From the NCBI GenBank assembly GCA_037976565.1, contig CP137671.1, positions 27,041,813-27,105,812 on the forward strand: DNA of 64,000 nucleotides, written 5' to 3'. Every line of letters starts with the position of its first letter. Position 1 is the stretch's first letter. The stretch comes from Mesocentrotus franciscanus. Lineage: Eukaryota; Echinodermata; Echinoidea; Camarodonta; Strongylocentrotidae. A model generated the notes under the pieces. It was not told the origin of the DNA, made no database searches, and saw only the letters and a program-made list of their open reading frames with translations. Below are positions 55,396-64,000 of the stretch, in pieces. Both the position numbers and the translations under genes were made by a program.

Positions 55396-57850
55396 ATGAT
55401 TTCCTTTTAATTAAAGAACTCTATCAAGACAAAATGTACAATTATCTACTTGTGCATCGATCACATTCCCCGTGCCTCAACATCACCGCTGTTTTTTTTT
55501 TTTTTTTTACTTTTATTAATCAAATAATTCGTACATACATCCTGATAACAATAATCATAAAATGACTGCACAATAATTACAAAAGGTAAAAAAAAGATGA
55601 AAAACGTCAAACATTACGGAAATAGTGGGAAACACTTTCTTTTCTACAGTGTATATCATAGGATATGTAATCAAAATAATTCTTCCACAGGGGACCATTT
55701 CTTATAGTGCATTCCTTCAATCTTCTTTTGTACATCACCGCTGCTTTAGCTAGCTACGTTTAATATACCCTTTTTACGGTCGGGCTGATTTCCTCCAACA
55801 ATTTTTTTCTTTTCTTTTTATTAATTCGTCATGACGTCGTAATAAAATGAGAAATCATAATTATAATAAAAGTAATTACACCCCTATTTACGGGGTTAAT
55901 AAGCCTTAATAAAGCGTAAGTATGCCCTAATTCACGGCGTAAGTACGCTCTATATCGACGTTATTACGCCGAAATACTGTAATACTGAAAATCAGAGTGT
56001 CAGTGGCGTAGCGTGAGATCCACCCACTGAAGGGACACTGGAACGACTGGGGGGGGGGGGTGGGCACCGGTCTTAGTGGTAAAATGAAATGCGACTGTAC
56101 AAGGCTATACTGCAAAATCGTTATGTAACGACTTTACACAACAGTTGGGTGGTTCACTCCTTACACAGGGGTTGTGTTAAGTTGTGTAAAAAAAAAGCAG
56201 TTGTGTAATTTGTTTTTGTATATACAACTTAACACAACCCCTGTGTAAAGAGTGAACCACCCAACTGTTGTGTAAAGTCGTTACACAGTGAATTTGCAGT
56301 GTACTGAATCGGAGGAGGGTGTAGTCACCGGGCTTCTTCTAGCTTTTCTCTTATTTCCTTCTCCCCCCCTTTTCTCTCTCTCTCTCTCTCTCCTCACATT
56401 TTCTTTCTTTTTATTTCTTTTTCACCACCCAATAGGGGGTGCCCCTTGTATCTCCGCCACAGCAAAGGATATTAGAGCCGCGCAGGGGCTCAAATCTATT
56501 ACAATTGCAAGCATCTCAGGAATATTATTCAATTTCCTCGACTTCGCAAGCCACATCTTTAAAAAAAAAATTGTTCTGAAAATTATTGTTTCATAAAACT
56601 TGTTATCGATAGTAAATGCGAAATTAATTGCTCTCAGCCAATCAAATGCTACGATTTCAAGAGCTAATAACAGTCATTGTAACTTGTTATTGATATCAAG
56701 CTTTAATCAACATGGCCCTGGTTTATAACTCAAGTTGTTTCACGAGGCAAAGATTATAGTGCATGGTTTTCCGTTCTAATTACCATGATTAATTTGTAGT
56801 TATCTTGAATCATCCTCGCTTTTGACAGGCAGGATATATTCTGCTATGAATGATTATTTCTAGCCCCGAGGCTCATCGAGCACAATGGCGTAGCGTCAGG
56901 GGTACAGGGGATCGTACGCCCCCCATCGACTGACCGAATTCAGCAAACACAGAAAATTCGTTTGACATCATTTTGTCGCTCGTCAAGTTACATCTATGGC
57001 ATACTACGGGCATATTTTCGTGGGGGGGGGCTGCCGCCTTTGCCGCTATGCTCCTAAATCTTGCGTGCAAGTAGAGTGATCGAGGAAGTAAATAATTAGA
57101 AACAAAATTATATATTCAGACATTTTCTTGACCGGAATCATCTTGTTTTTTTTATTTTGCGAGCTAGTGAAGCGAGTGAGGAAAAAATAGTTTACTAAAA
57201 ATAAAATTTAAGTTCGATGTAAAAAAAAAGACACAATATGTATTTGGGCACCTCGCTGCCGAATATGGGGGTATCCAGGCACCTTGCTGCCTGAGACCAT
57301 CCGAAATCTGAAGTTTGCAAGCGAGGAAATTTTTGTATTACCTTTAGAATGTTATTTCGTCATCTGAATACACGAATTGATACATATTATTTTGGGCACC
57401 CCTGCGGTCTGGATATGAGGTGACAGTTGCCCTAATATCGCAGCTTTAAAAGCCCCCCTCGTACGTCTATTTGTAGGGCTAGGCAGACAAACAAGCACAA
57501 GCAGAATGCACACACCGGTGTCTGAGTATAAGACATCTTTGGTAGATTTCCATTTACAAATTATAACATTTGTGACCTTGATTTATATGTCATTCTAAAG
57601 AGTAACTAATATTTTGTCTAATGATACCTTATTCATATTTCTACTGCCACGGATAACAGAGCAGCGGCCTTTTCAAAAGGTATTGTTCAAATCTTGTACC
57701 AAGTTTGGGCTGAAGCAATGATTGTGGGTCGAATGGCCGTACGCATTCTTATTTCAGTCTGAAAACAAATTTCTAAATTATTCGCACTGAATTTTTGCAT
57801 TTGCATATACAAGGTGACGATGACAACTTTGACTCAAGAAAAGGCTCATT
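55330..57850 (+). repeat. Repeat family A, copy A1
   Basis: About 2.5 kb with landmarks tgctccagatctcat / gcaccgctgctttagctagc / gcgtaagtacgc palindromes / a hairpin (56125-56284) / a CT tract / ggatcgtacgccccccatcg / gggcacctcgctgccgaata. Directly repeated in part at A2 and inverted at A3. The 100-codon ORF at 56288 recurs in all three copies but looks like repeat DNA, not a gene. Confidence 0.85.
56125..56284. repeat. Hairpin with arms of about 62 bp in repeat A1
   Basis: gtaacgactttacacaacag ... ttgtgttaagttgtgt (56125-56186) pairs with 56223-56284. A2 (58929-58995) and A3 (61812-61876) keep only one arm. Confidence 0.9.
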
Positions 57851-58290
57851 TACAAGCAAAATTTATTTTACTGTTTTTGCTATGATGACACAATCATGGG
57901 TTCTCTCACAACCCTAATATAAGCCTCATCATTAGTCATTCAAAATGGACGAAGTTTACTTTAGATGCTATCTTTTTTCATGAAAGTCTATTGTCAATAT
58001 CTCTGGTAGTTATCAACACTTGTTCTTTCGTGCATTAACTAAATCTTTGAGATTCATGGTAAACCTCTGATTTTTCATGCGTCGTTCGTGAAAAATTCCA
58101 TAAGCACCTTACACGCGTGAAATGGTGCAATAGACAAGTAAGCAAAAAGATCTTAAATACCATGAGCCAAGAAGTAAAGCTGTTTAAAACAATTTGAGGT
58201 TATCCTATATTTGGATTGATACATGGTCTTGTGAAGCTTATATACATCTGTACATCGGATCACTTTAAACCAGCGTTTTTCAACCTTTTT
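57851..58290. other. Spacer between repeats A1 and A2
   Basis: AT-rich. Ends in accagcgtttttcaaccttt at 58267, which resembles hAT terminal repeats known from many animals. Confidence 0.4.
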
Positions 58291-58309
58291 GTGGTCACGG
58301 CACCCTTTT

Positions 58310-60030
58310 TTATACTTTTATTAATCAAATAATTCGTAGGCCTACATACATCCTGCCAACAATAATCATAAAATGACTGCACAATAATTACAAAAGGTAA
58401 AAACAGATGAAAAACGTCAAACATTACGGAAATAGTGGGAAACACTTTCTTTTCTACAGTGTATATCATAGGATATGTAATCAAAGTAATTCTTCCACAG
58501 GGGACCATTTCTTATAGTGCATTCCTTCAATCTTCTTCTGTACATCACCGCTGCTTTAGCTAGCTAGGTTTAATATACCCTTTTTACGGTCTCAGGCTGA
58601 TTTCCTCCAACACATTTTTTCTTTTCTTTTTATTAATTCGTCATGACGCCGTAATAAAATGAGAAATCATAATTGATAAAAGTAATTACACCCCAATTTA
58701 CGGGGTTACTAAGCCTTAATAAAGCGTAAGTACGCCCTAATGCACGGCGTAAGTACGCCCTATTTCGGCGTTATTACGCCCGTAATACTTTAATACTTAA
58801 AATCAGAGTGTCAGTGGCGTAGCGTGAGGTCCACCTACTGAACGGGCACTGGAACGACTGGGGGACACCGGTCTTAATGGTAAAATGAAATGCGATTGTA
58901 CAAGGCTTTACTGCAAAATCGTTTTTTTCACAACTTAACACATCCCCTGTGTAAGGAGTGAACCACCCAACTGTTGTGTAAAGTCGTTACACAATGAATT
59001 TGCAGTGTACTGAATCGGAGGAGGGTGTAGTCACCGGGCTACTTCTAGCTTTTCTCTTATTTCCTTCTCCCCTCCCCCTTTTTTTTGTTCTCTCTCTCTC
59101 TCTCCTCACATTTTCTTTCTTTTTATTTCTTTTTCACCACTCAATAGATGGTGCCCCTTGTATCTCCGCCGCTGCAAAGGATATTAGAGCCGCGCAGGGG
59201 CTCAAATCTATTACAATTGCAAGCATCTCGGGTCTATTATTCAAATTCCTCGACTTCGCAAGCCACGTCTTTAAACAAAATAAAAAATAAGATTGTTCTG
59301 AAACTTATTGGACTAACCTTGGCCCTGTTTCATAAAACTTGTTATCAATAGTAAATGCGAAATTAATTGCTCTCAGCCAGTCAAATGCTACGATTTCGAG
59401 AGCTTATAACAGTCATTGTAACTTGTTATTGATATCAAGCTTTAATCAACATGGCCCTGGTTTATAAGCTCAAGTTGTTTCACGAGGCGAATGATTATAG
59501 TGCATAGTTTTCTGTTCTAATTACCATGATTAATTTGTAGTTATCTTGAGTCATCCTTGCTTTTGACAGGCAGGATATATTCTGCTATGAATGACTATTT
59601 CTAGCCCCGAGGCTCATCAAGCACAATGGCGTAGCGTCAGGGCACAGGGGATCGTACGCCCCCCATCGACTGACCGATAAATAAGAGAAAAGGATAAAAG
59701 AGAGAGAGTTGGAAAGAAAGAATATGGAAAAGGGCGAGAAAAGAAGACGACAGGAACCCTCCCACACCTTTACCTTTATCCAGTAATCCAGCGTTGATGA
59801 AACTCTATTAGTCACGGGACCTTTTTAAGAAATAAAAAGGTTTCTTGGCACCCCAGTGACCAAATTCAGCAAACACAGAAAATTCGTTTGACATCATTTT
59901 GTCGCTCGTCAAGTTACATCTATATGGCATACCTTTTGCCGCTATGCTCCTAAATCTTGCGGGCAAGCAGAGTGAGGGAGCAAATAATTAGAAACAAAAT
60001 TATATATTCAGACATTTTCTTGACCGAAAT
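58310..60030 (+). repeat. Repeat family A, copy A2 (truncated)
   Basis: Direct copy of A1 from cttttattaatcaaataatt to cattttcttgaccgaaatca, with a 165-bp insert at 59686-59850 and a deletion near 59937. It lacks the last 800 bp of A1. Confidence 0.85.
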
Positions 60031-60059
60031 CAGGGGCGTCAATCCCAGGGGGGACGGGG

Positions 60060-60252
60060 ACGCGTCCCCCACGAATTTTCAGGTGGTGAAATTACTAAGA
60101 ATAGCATCGCCTTATATAAGTACCTCTTTGAGTGTATTATTTAATGAAAGTCTGACAAGCGGATCTATACCGGAAGACTGCAAGATTGCTCGAACCACTC
60201 CCATTTATAAGGGTAAAGGGGATTCGGGTAATATGACTAACTATATATTTTC
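60060..60252 (+). pseudogene. LINE reverse-transcriptase N-terminal fragment
   Basis: Plus strand residues SPYISTSLSVLFNESLTSGS then EDCKIARTTPIYKGKGDSGN, the segment just before the NYRPIS motif. It begins next to cgtccccca-type MITE sequence and stops at the A3 boundary. Confidence 0.75.
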
Positions 60253-62425
60253 TTGAGTCAAGGATGTCAACGTCACCTTGTATATGCAAATGCACAAATT
60301 CAGTGCGAATAATTTAGAAATTTGTTTTGAGACTGAAATAAGAATGCGTACGGCCATTCGACCCACAATCATTGCTTCAGCCCAAACTTGGTACAAGATT
60401 TGAACTATACCTTTTGAAAAGGCCGCTGCTCTGTTATCCGTGGCAGTAGAAATATGAATAAGGTATCATTAGACAAAATATTAGTTACTCTTCAGAATGA
60501 CATATAAATCAAGGTCACAAATGTTATAATTTGTAAATGGAAATCTACCAAAGATGTCTTATACTCAGACACCGGTGTGTGCATTCTGCTTGTGCTTGTT
60601 TGTCTGCCTAGCCCTACAAATAGACGTACGAGGGGGGCTTTAAAGCTGTGATATTAAGGCGACTGTCACCTCATATCCAGACCGCAGGGTGTCCAAAATA
60701 ATATGTATCAATTCGTGTATTCTGATGACGAAATAACATTTAAAAGGTAATAAAGACTATTTTTCCTCGTTTGCAAACTTCAGATATCGGATGGTCTCAG
60801 GCAGCGAGGTGCTTGGATACCCCCATATTCGGCAGCGAGGTGCCCAAATACATATTGTGTATTTTTTTTACATCGAACTTAAATTTTATTTTTAGTAAAC
60901 TATTTTTTCCTCACTCGCTTCACTAGCTCGCAAAATAAAAAAAAACCAGGATGATTCCGGTCAAGAAAATGTCTGAATATATAATTTTGTTTCTAATTAT
61001 TTACTTCCTCGATCACTCTACTTGCACGCAAGATCTAGGAGCATAGCGGCAAAGGCGGCAGCCCCCTCACGAAAATATGCCCGTAGTATGCCATAGATGT
61101 AACTTGACGAGCGACAAAATGATGTCAAACGAATTTTCTGTGTTTGCTGAATTCGGTCAGTCGATGGGGGCGTACGATCCCCTGTACCCCTGACGCTACG
61201 CCATTGTGCTCGATGAGCCTCGGGGCTAGAAATAGTCATTCATAGCAGAATATATCCTGCCTGTCAAAAGCAAGGATGATTCAAGATAACTACAAATTAA
61301 TCATGGTAATTAGAACGGAAAACCATGCACTATAATCTTTGCCTCGTGAAACAACTTGAGCTTATAAACCAGGGCCATGTTGATTAAAGCTTGATATCAA
61401 TAACAAGTTACAATGACTGTTATTAGCTCCTGAAATCGTAGCATTTGATTGGCTGAGAGAAATTAATTTCGCATTTACTATCGATAACAAGTTTTATGAA
61501 ACAATAATTTTCAGAACAATTTTAATTTTTTTTTTAAAGATGTGGCCTAGCGAAGTCGAGGAAATTGAATAATATACCTGAGATGCTTGCAATTGTAATA
61601 GATTTGAGCCCCTGCGCAGCTCTAATATCCTTTGCTGTGGCGGAAATACAAGGGGCACCCCTATTGAGTGGTGAAAAGAAATAAAAAGAAAGAAAATGTG
61701 AGGAGAGAGAGAGAACAAACAAATGGGGGAGGGGAGAAGGAAATAAGAGAAAAGCTAGAAGAAGCCCGGTGACTACACCCTCCTCCGATTCAGTACACTG
61801 CAAATTCATTGTGTAACGACTTTACACAACAGTTGGGTGGTTCACTCCTTACACAGGGGTTGTGTTAAGTTGTGAAGAAGAAAAAAAAAACGATTTTGCA
61901 GTATAGCCTTGTACATTCGCATTTCATTTTACCACTGAGACCGGTGTCCCCCAGTCGTTCTAGTGCCCCTTCAGTGGGTGGACCTCACGCTACGCCACTG
62001 ACACTCTGATTTTAAGTATTAAAGTATTACGGGCGTAATAACGCCGAAATAGGGCGTACTTACGCCGTGAATTAGGGCGTACTTACGCTTTATTAAGGCT
62101 TATTAACCCCGTAAATTGGGGTGTAATTACTTTTATTAATTATGATTTCTCATTTGATTACGGCGTCATGACGAATTAATGAAAAGAAAAGAAAACTTGT
62201 TGGAGGAAATCAGCCTAAGACCGTAAAAAGGGTATATTAAACCTAGGTAGCTAAAGCAGCGGTGATGTTGAGGCATGGAGAATGTGATCTATATGTGCAA
62301 GTAGAGAATTTTACATTTTGTATTGATAGGGTTCTTTAATTAAAAGGAAATCATTGACAATCATAGGCGAGTTTGCACCCCCCCCCCTAAAAAAAATGCT
62401 CCAGATCTCATTCATCTCACTCAAC
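60253..62425 (-). repeat. Repeat family A, copy A3 (inverted)
   Basis: Reverse complement of A1 from its right end (60253) to tgctccagatctcattcatc (62400). Includes the same gcgtaagtacgcc palindromes at 62040-62090. Confidence 0.85.
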
Positions 62426-64000
62426 ACTGGTGTATAGCTCTCAGTGGAGCTGAACCACCTCGCGAGGGGGCATAACTTACCCCAAGTAAAGTAATGCGGG
62501 AACGAGTGTTCATATCTTCCATCGATCATCCCGTAGCATTTCCGATGCTGTTATGGACATATGGTCAATATGAACGTAATATAAATAAAGTTTCAAATTC
62601 ATCGCTCTGAATAAAGTATTATAAGCATAAACGGTGACAAAATTACCTCATAATATATTTACTACATTTTAGTTAATTTTTAGTTACTTCTTTGTTACAA
62701 AATCCTGCATGCAAATATATAACCAGGGCTAATATTATATATACTGTTGAGATATTATGTTCCTTCTTCCTAACAAATTAGTATGAAATTCATCCAGGAA
62801 CTACAACTGTGTGTTTTAAAATAGCATTAATCTGTACATCAACTATCATAGGGGTTGAACTTACTTAGTATGAAATAAGATTATTTTGAACTCTAAATGA
62901 CAGTGTAATGTTTCTTACTTTTAAATTATGAACTCTTTGATTTTTAAGTTTTCAAGATTTCACATTTTCTGATATTCAAGTTGAAACTTTTATTCACTTG
63001 CATAATTATGTCCTTGTTCAAAATGTGAATAAAAAATTTGGTTTTTGAGCACATAGAATTCATTGTACATTGTAATTTATACATGTACTAATTTTGTCTT
63101 AAAAAGTGCCTGTTCAAAGAAAATCACAAATATGGCAAATAACGTATCACTAGAAACTGGTAAGCTAACAGATGGCCATCGTACAATTTTAGGTCAACTA
63201 CATATCGGGTGATTTATAAAAATACAAATAAAACCACCTCCATAGCATCTGGGATATGCGAGAGATTCGCCAGAAAAATAACGATGTTTTAATGCCGTCA
63301 CAATATGAACCAATCCTGCCCAAGCAGACGACATCCCATAAAGAATGAACATAATTGCAATGCTGCTATTTCTCAAATTATAATGAGTTTAGTGTATAAA
63401 TGTGATGGAATTTTACACCATTCAAAAAGGGATATGAAACCGATTCTGATAACTAAATTCTTTCGTTTGTAAAGGATAGGGGTTAATGAACAATCAAAGA
63501 AACAAGACTTTCAAATGTAAAAATCCCCGGAATGATAGCATGGACGGCATTTGTTCCTCTTGAAACGCCGAACATACCGCGGTGTATGCAGCTGAAAATA
63601 CAATGGCGTCTTATTTTGTTTACAAGTGACGGATTCCTTTATATGTTTATCCTTGCTTTTTTCATCAAAATAATACCATGCGCGGGGTTTAGAGTGAGGC
63701 AATAGATTAACCATTTAGCCTGAGGGTAGTGAAGTAAGAGAAATAACTGAAGAGAAGATCATAAAACAGGCACTGACAATGTGTGAGATGTCATGGGACA
63801 TCGTCTGCTTGTGCAAGTCATGTTCAACATGTGACGTCACACATCTCATCAGCGATCGGAGAGCTTTTCAGGTGCTATGCCGGGGCTGTATTTAAGCCTT
63901 TTGTAATTGATAATAATCATTACTTCGAATGTTTCCAAGCATTGAATTTTGATAACCTTGTCCAATCAAAGTTTTACCTTTGCAATAATGACAATAAACT
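62426..64000. other. AT-rich tail of the window
   Basis: No ORF, repeat or RNA gene I can support. Two short minus-strand ORFs near 63200-63700 are probably chance. Confidence 0.4.

Noticed and set aside
56288..56596. Shared MNLQCTESEEG ORF as a small secreted protein gene
   Set aside because: The frame crosses a CT microsatellite and differs in length and end among the three repeat copies; more likely repeat DNA than a gene.

Overview
The window looks like genomic DNA from a marine invertebrate deuterostome, most likely an echinoderm. The reasons are intron-rich genes with GT-AG splice sites, a metazoan Mediator-kinase gene, SUEL/rhamnose-binding lectin domains of sea-urchin-egg-lectin type, abundant CR1/L2-like LINE relics, tRNA-derived SINEs and many short TIR or fold-back DNA elements. 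No bacterial-style gene, CRISPR array or rRNA is visible. Species assignment is inference.

The dominant structure is a very large inverted duplication of one complete gene, cyclin-dependent kinase 8 (CDK8/CDK19 family, the Mediator kinase). Copy A runs on the minus strand (coding exons 14856 down to 927). Copy B runs on the plus strand (26210 to 45030). The two genes are divergent, 5' ends facing, with the same 13 coding exons and the same intron phases. Copy B has an open 531-codon reading frame. Copy A lacks one base in exon 11 (3327-3421), which shifts the frame into a stop and would remove the Q/H-rich tail; because exon 11 is phase 0/0, skipping it would restore the frame. The introns share old insertions (a LINE piece in intron 7, a SINE in intron 9) but also carry private ones. 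Copy B has TIR elements at 27001-29481, 32600-33460 and 34492-36885; copy A has one with TTAA target duplication at 11560-11956. The other copy supplies the empty site, so this is either an old palindromic duplication or two diverged haplotypes joined head to head in an assembly.

The spacer between the copies (14.9-26.2 kb) holds a CR1-like LINE relic broken by a second LINE and by a fold-back element (15.0-17.45 kb), a CpG-rich stretch (17.64-17.83 kb), a large nested palindrome with arrays of TGTTTATC-type palindromes around a 158-bp tandem repeat (18.1-20.0 kb), a 300-bp-arm inverted repeat near the symmetry axis (20.5-21.25 kb), further LINE fragments including an SGNH-esterase-like piece (22.9-23.9 kb), a TIR element (23.94-24.43 kb) and a 162-bp direct repeat.

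Downstream of copy B (46.4-50.45 kb) lies a minus-strand, four-domain SUEL lectin pseudogene. It has in-frame stops, a hAT-type MITE with an 8-bp target duplication in domain 1 and a 2.4-kb LINE in domain 2; that LINE is itself split by a T-rich element. From 52.2 to 62.5 kb the sequence is almost all repeats: a LINE relic split by a degenerate GTGCCCC minisatellite, a 1.13-kb hAT-type element with an 8-bp target duplication, and three copies of a 2-2.5-kb repeat family (two direct, one inverted). The last 1.5 kb is featureless AT-rich DNA.
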